64,000 nt of DNA from Streptococcus mitis B6 (GTDB lineage: Bacteria; Bacillota; Bacilli; Lactobacillales; Streptococcaceae): contig NC_013853.1 of NCBI RefSeq assembly GCF_000027165.1, positions 1,426,001 to 1,490,000 of the forward strand. Direction: 5' to 3'. A program made the translations under genes and the position numbers. The first letter of the stretch is position 1, and each line of letters begins with the position of its first letter. Positions 18,018 to 26,251 of this stretch are shown piece after piece. Below the pieces are notes generated by a model that did not search any database, had not been told where the DNA came from, and was given only the letters and a program-made list of their open reading frames with translations.

Positions 18018-18776
18018 ATGTCTGAAACTATTTTAGAAATCAAGGAACTAAAAAAATCCTTCGGAGACAATCCCATCCTCCAAGGACTTTCTCTAGATAT
18101 CAAAAAAGGGGAAGTTGTGGTTATTCTGGGGCCATCTGGTTGTGGAAAAAGTACCCTCCTTCGTTGCCTCAATGGCTTAGAAAGTATTCAAGGTGGAGAT
18201 ATCCTACTGTATGGTCAGTCTATCGTTGAAAATAAAAAAGACTTTCACCTGGTTCGCCAAAAGATTGGCATGGTCTTTCAAAGCTATGAACTCTTTCCCC
18301 ATCTGGATGTCCTACAAAACCTCATCCTAGGCCCTATCAAGGCTCAGGGAAGGGACAAGAAAGAAGTGACAGAGGAAGCTTTGCAATTACTGGAGCGTGT
18401 CGGTTTACTAGATAAACAACATAGCTTTGCGCGTCAATTATCTGGTGGACAGAAGCAACGGGTTGCAATTGTTCGTGCCCTCCTCATGCATCCAGAAATC
18501 ATCCTTTTTGACGAAGTGACTGCTTCGCTGGATCCAGAAATGGTGCGTGAGGTTCTAGAACTTATCAATGATTTGGCCCAAGAAGGCCGTACCATGATTT
18601 TAGTAACCCATGAAATGCAGTTTGCCCAAGCTATTGCCGATCGGATTATCTTCCTTGACCAAGGAAAAATCGCTGAAGAAGGAACAGCTCAAGCCTTCTT
18701 TACCAATCCTCAAACCAAACGAGCTCAGGAATTTTTAAACGTCTTTGACTTTAGCCAATTTGGCTCATATTTATAA
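18018..18776 (+). CDS. Polar amino acid ABC transporter ATPase (GlnQ-like)
   Basis: The 252-aa ATPase has Walker A GPSGCGKST near residue 37, Q-loop VFQSYELFPH, signature LSGGQKQRVAIVRAL and Walker B ILFDEVTASLDPE, then the switch histidine in LVTHEMQFA. The pattern is that of the polar amino acid uptake family. It is the energy subunit of the 16700-19654 operon. Confidence 0.93.
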   Translation: MSETILEIKELKKSFGDNPILQGLSLDIKKGEVVVILGPSGCGKSTLLRCLNGLESIQGGDILLYGQSIVENKKDFHLVRQKIGMVFQSYELFPHLDVLQNLILGPIKAQGRDKKEVTEEALQLLERVGLLDKQHSFARQLSGGQKQRVAIVRALLMHPEIILFDEVTASLDPEMVREVLELINDLAQEGRTMILVTHEMQFAQAIADRIIFLDQGKIAEEGTAQAFFTNPQTKRAQEFLNVFDFSQFGSYL

Positions 18777-18787
18777 AGGAGATTCTT

Positions 18788-19654
18788 ATGAAACTATTCA
18801 AACCACTCTTAACTGTTTTGGCACTTGCCTTCGCCCTTATCTTTGTCACAGCTTGTAGCTCAGGTGGAAATGCGGCTTCATCGTCTGGTAAAACCACTGC
18901 CAAGGCTCGCACAATCGATGACATCAAAAAAAGCGGTGAACTACGAATCGCCGTATTTGGAGATAAAAAACCGTTTGGTTACGTTGACAATGACGGTTCT
19001 TACCAAGGTTATGATATTGAACTTGGGAACCAATTAGCACAAGACCTTGGGGTGAAGGTTAAATACGTTTCAGTCGACGCTGCCAACCGTGCGGAATACT
19101 TGATTTCAAACAAGGTGGATATTACCCTTGCCAACTTTACAGTAACTGACGAACGCAAGAAACAAGTTGATTTTGCCCTTCCTTACATGAAAGTTTCTCT
19201 GGGTGTCGTATCACCAAAGACTGGTCTCATTACAGATGTCAAACAATTGGAAGGTAAAACTTTGATTGTTACAAAAGGAACGACTGCTGAGACTTATTTT
19301 GAAAAGAATCATCCAGAAATCAAACTCCAAAAATACGACCAATACAGTGACTCTTACCAAGCTCTTCTTGACGGACGTGGAGATGCCTTCTCTACTGACA
19401 ATACGGAAGTCCTAGCTTGGGCGCTTGAAAACAAAGGATTTGAAGTAGGCATTACTTCCCTCGGTAATCCAGATACCATTGCGGCAGCCGTTCAAAAAGG
19501 CAACCAAGAATTGCTAGACTTCATCAATAAAGATATTGAAAAATTAGGTAAGGAAAACTTCTTCCACAAGGCCTATGAAAAAACACTCCACCCAACCTAC
19601 GGTGACGCTGCTAAAGCAGATGACCTAGTTGTTGAAGGTGGAAAAGTTGATTAG
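18788..19654 (+). CDS. Amino acid ABC transporter substrate-binding lipoprotein
   Basis: The 288-aa protein has a lipoprotein signal ending in the lipobox FVTAC|SSGG at Cys 23, then a periplasmic-binding type 3 domain (GELRIAVFGDKKPFGY, GYDIELGNQLAQDLG, DITLANFTVTDERKKQVDFA, DAFSTDN). It would be anchored outside the membrane and deliver a polar amino acid to the two permeases. Glutamate, glutamine or aspartate are likely; the exact ligand cannot be read. AAAGGAG precedes the ATG. Confidence 0.92.
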   Translation: MKLFKPLLTVLALAFALIFVTACSSGGNAASSSGKTTAKARTIDDIKKSGELRIAVFGDKKPFGYVDNDGSYQGYDIELGNQLAQDLGVKVKYVSVDAANRAEYLISNKVDITLANFTVTDERKKQVDFALPYMKVSLGVVSPKTGLITDVKQLEGKTLIVTKGTTAETYFEKNHPEIKLQKYDQYSDSYQALLDGRGDAFSTDNTEVLAWALENKGFEVGITSLGNPDTIAAAVQKGNQELLDFINKDIEKLGKENFFHKAYEKTLHPTYGDAAKADDLVVEGGKVD

Positions 19655-19666
19655 TCATTAACTCTT

Positions 19667-19702
19667 AAAAGGGACTGGAGTTTAAGCTCCAATCCCTTTT
19701 TA
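19667..19702 (+). terminator. Terminator of amino acid ABC operon
   Basis: AAAAGGGA-TGGAG and CTCCA-TCCCTTTTT arms with a short loop. The stem is strong and also has an A tract upstream. Confidence 0.85.
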
Positions 19703-19740
19703 AGATTTTACCTATAACATTCTGAGTCTATCTAAGATGT

Positions 19741-20388
19741 TCAATCTGAACACAGTGTACATACTTTATCTTCTATTGAATATACTTTATCACATAAGAT
19801 ACGAATATCCTCTTCACTATGACTAGCAATCAAAATTGTTGTTCCTTTTTCACTAGAGAGCTTTCTAAACAATGTTCTCATATTTTCTACACTTGATTTA
19901 TCCAAGGCATTCATAGGTTCATCTAGTAAAAGAATAGAGGGATTCTCCATAATTGCTTGAGCAATCCCTAGCTTTTTCCTCATACCTAGCGAATAAGTTT
20001 TAACTTTCTGGTCTTTTTGCTCATATAGACCAACTATTTTCAGTGTATCATTGATTTCCTGATTACCAACTACTCCTCGTATGCTTGCCAAATATTGTAA
20101 ATTCTTAAAGCCACTATAATAATTTATAAAACCAGGTTCTTCAATCAAAGCTCCCAAATTAGCTGGAATTTTTCTCTCAGGAACAATATTTTCCCCATTG
20201 ATTAACACTTCTCCATAAGACGGACTATATAAACCAGCTATTAATTTAAACAATACACTTTTCCCTGAGCCATTCGCACCAGTAATTCCTATAATTTCCC
20301 CCTGTTTACAACTAAAATTAAGGTTTTGAAAAACACATGTTTTTTTTAATTCCAACTGAATATTTTTTAATGTAATTATTTCATTCAT
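19741..20388 (-). CDS. ABC transporter ATPase of the secreted-protein operon
   Basis: The 215-aa stand-alone ATPase has Walker A GITGANGSGKSVLFKLIAGL (note Ser-Val after GKS), signature YSLGMRKKLGIAQAIM and Walker B ILLLDEPMNALD, then IASHSEED. The LGMRKKLG signature is typical of ABC-2/BcrA-like exporters involved in peptide export or immunity. Its start overlaps the stop of the upstream membrane gene by 4 nt. It is the last gene of the operon that begins at 23109. Confidence 0.87.
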   Translation of the reverse strand: MNEIITLKNIQLELKKTCVFQNLNFSCKQGEIIGITGANGSGKSVLFKLIAGLYSPSYGEVLINGENIVPERKIPANLGALIEEPGFINYYSGFKNLQYLASIRGVVGNQEINDTLKIVGLYEQKDQKVKTYSLGMRKKLGIAQAIMENPSILLLDEPMNALDKSSVENMRTLFRKLSSEKGTTILIASHSEEDIRILCDKVYSIEDKVCTLCSD

Positions 20389-21089
20389 TCTATAAACCTC
20401 CTCTTTTGACGAGTGAAATAGAAAATGCTTTTAAAAAGAAAGACTAAAAATAGCAACTGAAGAAATAGATCTCGTCCTATATCTCCATTTCCTCTATTCA
20501 GAATATAAAATAGATAATTGGTTCGATTCCCCACAAATAAACTGCCAAACACAATCATGAGTAAAAAGAAGCTAACACAAGAAAAGTTCATTTGCTCATT
20601 CGCTCCTAGTATGTATAACGTAAAGCAAAGCAAGGATAGCACACAAACATTCAAAAAATCAACTATAAACAAAACTCCTATATCCCAGTTTGGTAACTGT
20701 AACATAAATTGAATCACTAGAACTTTTACCATGATTAAAACGAGTCCATAAAGAAAACAGGTCCAAATCTGATACCTCATCCAGAGCTTAATAGAAGAAA
20801 ATCGAATCACTTCCATAAAGAAATCGGATGCTCTTCTACGATATACAACTGCTAGAAAAAATGCATGAATAATAAACCAATGAAGCAACCATATAGATAA
20901 GACTAAAAAAGAGTTTTGACTCAGATTAGGCCCTTTTAAAATTTCTATAACAAGTCTATCATTTCCTTCTAACCAATACCATAATCCTAAACAAATCAAT
21001 ATCCAAAAAAGAACATAACCCCAAAAGTACTTGGTATAGATTATCTGATTCAACCTCCACATGTGACTACTTAACTTTCCCATTTCCAA
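20385..21089 (-). CDS. Membrane protein of the secreted-protein/ABC operon (third permease-like gene)
   Basis: The 234-aa protein has about six hydrophobic segments (YFWGYVLFWILICLGLWYW, SIWLLHWFIIHAFFLAVVY, then several more) and a basic C terminus (FYFTRQKRRF). No family was recognised with confidence. By position and topology it is a probable ABC-2-like membrane subunit for the ATPase downstream. The region is visibly AT-rich compared with the flanking core genes. Confidence 0.6.
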   Translation of the reverse strand: MEMGKLSSHMWRLNQIIYTKYFWGYVLFWILICLGLWYWLEGNDRLVIEILKGPNLSQNSFLVLSIWLLHWFIIHAFFLAVVYRRRASDFFMEVIRFSSIKLWMRYQIWTCFLYGLVLIMVKVLVIQFMLQLPNWDIGVLFIVDFLNVCVLSLLCFTLYILGANEQMNFSCVSFFLLMIVFGSLFVGNRTNYLFYILNRGNGDIGRDLFLQLLFLVFLFKSIFYFTRQKRRFIE

Positions 21090-21092
21090 CTT

Positions 21093-21845
21093 TTACACTC
21101 TCCTCCAGTTTCTATGAACAGAAAATACAGTCAATGGAATTATGATAGATAGTAATGTAAGCCAATAAATCAATGCATACGGATTGGAATTTACCATATA
21201 CTGAAAAATTGGCAATAATCCAATTATCCCATTGTTCAACTGATAAATCCAGAATAAGGATTCTACAAATAAAAAAGTAAACAGAAATACTAAGCTCATG
21301 TTTGATTTTTTAAACCAAGAAAAACTGCTAATAGTAAGTAAGGATAAAAAGAAATAGTATGCTATATAAGAGAAAAAAAATCCTATAAAGAAACTAGCAT
21401 TGTTTGCAATACTTATACCATAAAATTCTCTTAAAAAATCAACCTCCTTTATCTCCAAAGAGAAGCTAAAACCATTACTAAATGCAATTAGAAAAATCAA
21501 TAAAAATAAAGTCGCCGTCCAAATCCCCGTACTAAGAGCTGCTAATTTGAAACTAAAACTGGTAAAGTGCTTAATTGATTTCAGACGAATGCGGCACTCC
21601 AACCTATTAAAATAGTTATTCATCAAATGAAAAAAGAATAATATATATGTGAACGGAAAGCAATATACTCCAGTCGTAATATCTTGAAGTAAGACTAAGA
21701 GCCATTCTAATACATTTGGATGGATTGAATATTGGCGACATCGCAGTAAATATACTGTACTAGATAAAATACAGGATAGCAGTAATATAAAATAAACCAA
21801 TACTGCTAAAAAATCTTTTTTGTAAAATTGAACAAATTGTTTCAT
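21093..21845 (-). CDS. Membrane protein of the secreted-protein/ABC operon (second permease-like gene)
   Basis: The protein is about 250 aa with six hydrophobic segments and no cytoplasmic domain of note. I place the start at ATG 21845, which overlaps the upstream stop (TAATGA), with AGAGGA 9 nt before it; a longer frame from 21896 would lie wholly inside the upstream gene. It is a probable ABC-2-like membrane subunit; the family was not recognised. Confidence 0.6.
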   Translation of the reverse strand: MKQFVQFYKKDFLAVLVYFILLLSCILSSTVYLLRCRQYSIHPNVLEWLLVLLQDITTGVYCFPFTYILFFFHLMNNYFNRLECRIRLKSIKHFTSFSFKLAALSTGIWTATLFLLIFLIAFSNGFSFSLEIKEVDFLREFYGISIANNASFFIGFFFSYIAYYFFLSLLTISSFSWFKKSNMSLVFLFTFLFVESLFWIYQLNNGIIGLLPIFQYMVNSNPYALIYWLTLLSIIIPLTVFSVHRNWRRV

Positions 21846-22609
21846 TATACGTAGTCCTCTGAATGTAGAAAAAATGTACCATAAACAACCAAACAACTAA
21901 CAAATAAAATAAAAGCAAGATGCCCACTAACTAAGGAAAGACTGATATCTTTCTGATATCCCAAAGCTAATGTTGTCACAGGTTCTAAGTAAGATAGCTC
22001 TAAAATACCCCAAAAAATACCCCCAACCATCATATAGGCAACTGGGATGAAAATAGCTCCTAATTTTTTCTTCACTAGCAAAGCACTAGCTAGTCCAAAA
22101 ATAGAGAACACAGCGCCCCAAACTCCATACCAGAGAGTCGTTACAAGACTATAGAGAAACTGATTAGAATCAAATAATTCTTTTAAGGCACCACTATAGT
22201 CTCCAATATAAATTTCCTGATAAGGAGTCACTAAAAGATTAATTCCTAATAATAATAAATAGGGGAGAAAAAAGACTAGAAAAGAAGAAATAATTACAGT
22301 ACTACCAACAATAGCCAGATACTTCTTTTTAGAAATTCGACACAATTGTGCTGTTAGAAAATGACTCTCAGCATCCTCTATTATCTGACCAGAATAGGGC
22401 AGTGTACAGATAAGTGCAGCTACTAGGCTAATCGGTGAAAATCCTCTAATAGAAGAAGCGGCAAAAAAAATCGATAAACCTTCAATTTTATAAATACCAT
22501 TGAAAGCAAGGAAATTTCCTAAACTCATGCAAAGAAGGGTCAAAAATAAAGACATATAAAACCGAGGTGATTTAACGACTCGTACAAGATTACAAATAAA
22601 AAATTCCAT
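21845..22609 (-). CDS. Membrane protein of the secreted-protein/ABC operon (first permease-like gene)
   Basis: The 254-aa protein has about six hydrophobic segments, including FYMSLFLTLLCMSLGNFLAF, VIISSFLVFFLPYLLLLGIN and LAFILFVSCLVVYGTFFL. AGGAGG precedes the ATG. It is separated from the secreted-protein gene by a strong hairpin. Three unlike membrane proteins plus one ATPase would be an unusual transporter composition; one may be an immunity protein (inference). Confidence 0.6.
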   Translation of the reverse strand: MEFFICNLVRVVKSPRFYMSLFLTLLCMSLGNFLAFNGIYKIEGLSIFFAASSIRGFSPISLVAALICTLPYSGQIIEDAESHFLTAQLCRISKKKYLAIVGSTVIISSFLVFFLPYLLLLGINLLVTPYQEIYIGDYSGALKELFDSNQFLYSLVTTLWYGVWGAVFSIFGLASALLVKKKLGAIFIPVAYMMVGGIFWGILELSYLEPVTTLALGYQKDISLSLVSGHLAFILFVSCLVVYGTFFLHSEDYV

Positions 22610-22635
22610 CCCAACTCCTCCTTATAATAAGAATA

Positions 22636-22666
22636 GGGTGTAGCATTCTTTTTTCATGCTACACCC
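22636..22666 (-). promoter_or_regulatory. 11-bp perfect hairpin between secreted-protein gene and transporter genes
   Basis: GGGTGTAGCAT pairs with ATGCTACACCC around a 9-nt loop. On the minus strand it is followed by TATTCTTATT, a poor T run. It may be a partial terminator or an RNA-stabilising end, giving more of the first gene than of the transporter genes. Confidence 0.6.
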
Positions 22667-22704
22667 ACAATCAACCATCTTTAAGGCTTACTCTGACAAG
22701 TAAG

Positions 22705-23109
22705 TTAATAAGAATCTGGACTCCAAGAACCTGAAGTATGAATTCTTACATGATTTCCAAACTGTGGCGCCATAGCTAATCTAGTATCAGAACCAATATA
22801 ATTATCACCACCTCCATTATAGTACATGACAATCCTAGAGCCAGAACTCAATTGATACATTGGAGTGATATCTGCCCCACTATAGGCGCTACGAATAGAG
22901 GTATTTAACGTTTTACCGCCACCAGTGCTGTCATTATTATTAATTCCAGCAGAGGCGTTTTCTTTCTCAAGCGCACTAGTTGTATCCGAACCAAAACGCG
23001 GCAACGTTAAATCATAACCTCCAATCTGTCTAGCTAAGACTGTAGGGAGAAACAAACTAGCTGCAATTGTAACTACGCAAAAAAGGGAATATATTTTTCT
23101 TCTTTTCAT
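22705..23109 (-). CDS. Small secreted protein, possible DUF2712-like exported factor
   Basis: The 134-aa protein has a clear signal peptide (MKRRKIYSLFCVVTIAASLF...VLA) and a mature part of about 108 residues without cysteine. The mature chain is rich in Gly, Ser and Asn and ends NHVRIHTSGSWSPDSY. The C-terminal pattern reminded me of the DUF2712 family, but this is a weak, unverified match. AGGAGG lies 8 nt before the ATG. It leads an operon with three membrane proteins and an ATPase, the layout of a secreted peptide with its exporter or immunity genes. Function unknown. Confidence 0.65.
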   Translation of the reverse strand: MKRRKIYSLFCVVTIAASLFLPTVLARQIGGYDLTLPRFGSDTTSALEKENASAGINNNDSTGGGKTLNTSIRSAYSGADITPMYQLSSGSRIVMYYNGGGDNYIGSDTRLAMAPQFGNHVRIHTSGSWSPDSY

Positions 23110-23178
23110 GACATCGTCCTCCTAAGAAGTGATAAACAAGATAGTTGATTGATCAATTTGATACATATTATATTTTCA

Positions 23179-23207
23179 TTATATCAATAAAAGAAAGCGT
23201 TGTCAAT
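23179..23207 (-). promoter_or_regulatory. Consensus promoter of the secreted-protein operon with overlapping cre-like site
   Basis: Minus-strand TTGACA (23202-23207), a 17-bp spacer ending TGA, then TATAAT (23179-23184). The sequence TTGACAACGCTTTCT that starts at the -35 matches the cre consensus at all defined positions but one, so CcpA could exclude RNA polymerase. Confidence 0.7.
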
Positions 23208-23252
23208 TATTTTGTTTAAAATATTGTCATATTTTAAACAAAATGGTTAAAA

Positions 23253-23410
23253 GAGTCTGGGACAAAAAGATTTTAATTTTAGAAATTCTTTATTATAAAT
23301 TTTAAAAATCGATAGATTATAAAAAAAAGCGAACAAAACAGAATTCTGATTGTTAGATAACTCGTTTTGTTCGTTTTTTATATTTAAGGTTAGATTTTTG
23401 TCCCAGACTC
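23253..23410. repeat. 158-bp nested inverted-repeat element
   Basis: Outer arms are GAGTCTGGGACAAAAA (start) and its exact complement at the end. Inner arms are AAAAAGCGAACAAAACAG and the matching run ending GTTTTGTTCGTTTTTT. It contains no coding frame. It looks like a small non-autonomous mobile repeat of the RUP/MITE kind, but I could not assign a named family. The inner hairpin plus T run may also terminate pyrE transcription. Confidence 0.65.
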
Positions 23411-23431
23411 GTCTCTCTTTATCTTACTGAC

Positions 23432-24064
23432 CTAACCTTCTTGCCAATTTTCTTGGTCTTCTTTAAATCGTTTTAGGAGATCCAAGCCTTCTGGCGTGAT
23501 ATAGCCTTCTTCTTGGGCTAGGTGAATGAGTTCACTGTAGTTAGAAAGCGTCACAAGTTTGACACCTGCATCTGAGAAGTTCTTATCTGCTTTTGGCAAT
23601 TGGTAACTGAAAATCGCTACAACTCCGAGAACCTCTGCTCCTTCTCGTTTAGCGGCTGCTACGGCCTCGAGAACAGAGCCACCTGTTGAAATAAGGTCTT
23701 CAACCACTACCATCTTTTGCCCCTGAGCTACCCGACCTTCAATTTGGTTGCCTGCTCCGTGGTCTTTTGGTTTGCTACGGATATAGGCAAATGGCAGATT
23801 CATCTTGTCAGCAATGATGGCTCCGTGAGGAATCCCTGCTGTCGCAGTTCCTGCAATCACCTCAACCTCAGGAAAGGCTTCTTTGATAGCTTCCACAAAG
23901 CCATTTTCAATTAGGGTACGAGTTTCTGGATAGGCTAGTGTCACACGATTATCAGTATAAATCGGTGACTTGATACCAGATGCCCAAGTGAAAGGCTCCT
24001 CTGGTTTGAGGTAAACGGCTTGGATTTTCAAGAGGTGGCTAGCGATATCTTTAGCAAGTGTCAT
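23432..24064 (-). CDS. pyrE: Orotate phosphoribosyltransferase
   Basis: This 210-aa enzyme joins orotate to PRPP to make OMP. Motifs are [16 protein letters not shown] near residue 25, the substrate loop [15 protein letters not shown], and the PRPP site [16 protein letters not shown]. The start is ATG 24064, with AAGGAG 7 nt upstream; a longer frame from 24118 would overlap pyrF. It forms an operon with pyrF under a PyrR-type leader. Confidence 0.96.
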   Translation of the reverse strand: MTLAKDIASHLLKIQAVYLKPEEPFTWASGIKSPIYTDNRVTLAYPETRTLIENGFVEAIKEAFPEVEVIAGTATAGIPHGAIIADKMNLPFAYIRSKPKDHGAGNQIEGRVAQGQKMVVVEDLISTGGSVLEAVAAAKREGAEVLGVVAIFSYQLPKADKNFSDAGVKLVTLSNYSELIHLAQEEGYITPEGLDLLKRFKEDQENWQEG

Positions 24065-24102
24065 GGTCTTCTCCTTTTGTTTTTCTAATCTATTCTTTAA
24101 TT

Positions 24103-24798
24103 CTAGTCTTGGTTCCATTCATCCTTGATGGCATGATAAGCTGCAACAGGATCCTCAGCTTGGGTAATGGGACGTCCCACTACGATATAGTCACTGCCGA
24201 TTTGATAGGCATCAGCAGGTGTCATGACGCGTTTTTGGTCTCCAACTGCAGCACCTGCTGGACGAATCCCCGGTGTCAGACAGATAAAATCTGGATTGGT
24301 AGCCTGCTTGATGACTTGTACTTCCTGAGCCGAGCAAACGACACCATCTAATCCCGCTTCAGCTGTCTTCTTGGCATAATGAATCACAGACTCTTGCAGG
24401 CTGGTTTGGATATTTTGAAAGTCCTGCATCTGGGCCTCTGATGTTGATGTAAGCTGAGTAACAGCAATCAATTTGGCTTGACTTCCAAGACCTTCACGCG
24501 CAGCCTTCATCATCTCTACACCACCAGCCGCATGAACATTGGTCATATCCACACCAAGCTGAGACAGGACCTTCATGGCTGATTTGACTGTATTGGGAAT
24601 GTCATGAAGTTTGAGATCCAAAAAGACACTGTGACCCAGACCTTTCAAGTAAGATACAATCTCAGGACCCGTTGCGTAATAAAGCTCCATCCCTACCTTT
24701 AGATAAAGGCTTTCTTCCTCTGGAAAAAGAGCTAAAAATTCCTTGACCGCCTCAAAACTAGGAAAATCAAGAGCAATGACTGGACGATGTTCTCGCAT
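24103..24798 (-). CDS. pyrF: Orotidine-5'-phosphate decarboxylase
   Basis: The 231-aa TIM-barrel enzyme turns OMP into UMP. The catalytic motif [11 protein letters not shown] is present near residue 60, with [10 protein letters not shown] at the start and [18 protein letters not shown] and [11 protein letters not shown] towards the C terminus. It is the first gene of pyrF-pyrE. Confidence 0.96.
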   Translation of the reverse strand: MREHRPVIALDFPSFEAVKEFLALFPEEESLYLKVGMELYYATGPEIVSYLKGLGHSVFLDLKLHDIPNTVKSAMKVLSQLGVDMTNVHAAGGVEMMKAAREGLGSQAKLIAVTQLTSTSEAQMQDFQNIQTSLQESVIHYAKKTAEAGLDGVVCSAQEVQVIKQATNPDFICLTPGIRPAGAAVGDQKRVMTPADAYQIGSDYIVVGRPITQAEDPVAAYHAIKDEWNQD

Positions 24799-24850
24799 AG
24801 GTTTCTCCTTTTACCTTTGCTAGTGAGAGAGTCTGGTCACAAGAAGCCAC

Positions 24851-24987
24851 GAAAAAAGGAACCTGCCAACAGCAAGGTTCCACGAAAAATGGGTAGTCTC
24901 CACCCTTTCACCGTCTAACCTTAGCTGCCTCTCTGGACTGCTTTAAAGGTTTTCTATTATTCTATTATTTCTACTAGCACTTGTCAA
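24851..24987 (-). promoter_or_regulatory. pyrF promoter and PyrR-binding attenuator leader
   Basis: Minus-strand TTGACA (24982-24987) is 17 bp from TAGAAT (24959-24964). The leader then carries AGTCCAGAGAGGCAGC (24924-24939), the conserved PyrR-binding loop, followed by the terminator GGAACCT...AGGTTCC-TTTTTT (24851-24882). When UMP is plentiful PyrR binds the loop, disrupts the antiterminator and the terminator forms. This is an established mechanism in Firmicute pyr operons. Confidence 0.9.
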
Positions 24988-25030
24988 GTAAAAACATAGT
25001 CACTAAAGAGCTATAGGAGAAAAGGTAAAC

Positions 25031-26242
25031 CTAGCGACGCGATGAACGCTGACTTGTTTGGTTTCGATTGCTCTCTTCCTCTTGTTTTTTCTTTTCTTCT
25101 TCTAAACGTTTACGTTCTTCTTCCTGCTTTTTCTCGGCTTCCTTAGCCTCTTGTTTAGCTTTCTCCTCAGCCTCCATAATTAATTTATCCGCCACAGTGT
25201 AACTGTAAATTCCAGCTTCCATGTCGACCACACTCGGTTCTGACAATTGAGGCTTAATCTTACTGTAATATGGCAATTTCTTACTCATTTCAGATAGAGG
25301 AACCAAGACTTCGTCCGAATCATTCATAGTCAATCGAATTAAATCTGAAGTCACCTTGCTTGGGGCTAGGTCCACCTTTTGGATAGCAGCCTTAAGTTCT
25401 GGGCTAATTTGAGCAAGTTCTGAGACAAAAGCCTTGATTTGTTCACTATCATTAAAGAGAACAGATAAATAAGTTTCTGGTAGACTGACCAAACTCACAG
25501 CACTGGTCTCAAGCTGACCGCTGGAAAGAATAGGATAATGATTTTCACCAGAAACATAGTAGGCCACAATATCATATTCCTTGACCTTGATGGTGAACTT
25601 AGTTGGAAATTGATAAACAAGCTGAGCTGATTCCACCCAATAGTTAGACTTGATCTGCTCTTCATATTTTGCCTTATCTAGCAGAAGGTTAATCGTATAA
25701 TCCGAATCCTGAATGCCCGAAGCCTGTCGAATATCATCAGCCGTAGTTTGAACCGTTCCCTCAACACGGATATCCTTCATGGTCGCATAAGGACTGAGTA
25801 AGTAGGCAGAGACAATCAATAAAAGCAGACTTGGAAATAAAATCGTGAAGGCTCGCAAGATATGGAGGCCAGGAATCTTTGCTTTGGTTGCTTTTTCCTT
25901 TTTAGCAAGATTTTTATCCTGTTCCTCCTTCTCTTTAGACCCTGATTCTTCTATCTCTTCTTCCTCTTTGTCACCCTCTGAAGATTCTACTTTTTCTTCA
26001 GACTCTCCCTTAGCTGATTCTGGGTCCTCTGGATTAGATTCACTCTCTCGGTCCCCAGTTTCATCTGACTCTTCAGATTTTGAAGCCATTCGAGCCTGTC
26101 TTTCCTTTTCCTTCTCCTCAGCTAGGGCTGCCTCTTCTTCAGCCTTCTTTTTTAGGTATTCTTGGTTTCGTTTCTGCCATTCTGATAACTCTTTAAATTC
26201 TTCGAGGATTTCTTTGCCCTCATTTTTCTTATCTTTTGACAT
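25031..26242 (-). CDS. divIB: Cell division protein DivIB/FtsQ
   Basis: The 403-aa divisome protein has a highly charged cytoplasmic N terminus (residues 1-125, almost all Glu/Lys/Ser), one membrane helix (FPSLLLLIVSAYLLSPYA), then a POTRA domain (MKDIRVEGTVQTTADDIRQ), a beta domain and a basic, low-complexity tail. It stabilises the FtsL-DivIC complex at the septum. It follows murD and murG with a 9-bp gap, a common dcw-cluster order in streptococci. Confidence 0.94.
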   Translation of the reverse strand: MSKDKKNEGKEILEEFKELSEWQKRNQEYLKKKAEEEAALAEEKEKERQARMASKSEESDETGDRESESNPEDPESAKGESEEKVESSEGDKEEEEIEESGSKEKEEQDKNLAKKEKATKAKIPGLHILRAFTILFPSLLLLIVSAYLLSPYATMKDIRVEGTVQTTADDIRQASGIQDSDYTINLLLDKAKYEEQIKSNYWVESAQLVYQFPTKFTIKVKEYDIVAYYVSGENHYPILSSGQLETSAVSLVSLPETYLSVLFNDSEQIKAFVSELAQISPELKAAIQKVDLAPSKVTSDLIRLTMNDSDEVLVPLSEMSKKLPYYSKIKPQLSEPSVVDMEAGIYSYTVADKLIMEAEEKAKQEAKEAEKKQEEERKRLEEEKKKQEEESNRNQTSQRSSRR

Positions 26243-26251
26243 TTACTTTCC

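Noticed and set aside
23253..23410. Calling this element a RUP
   Set aside because: Size is somewhat larger than RUP (about 107 bp) and I could not recall matching ends, so it is left as an unassigned inverted-repeat element.
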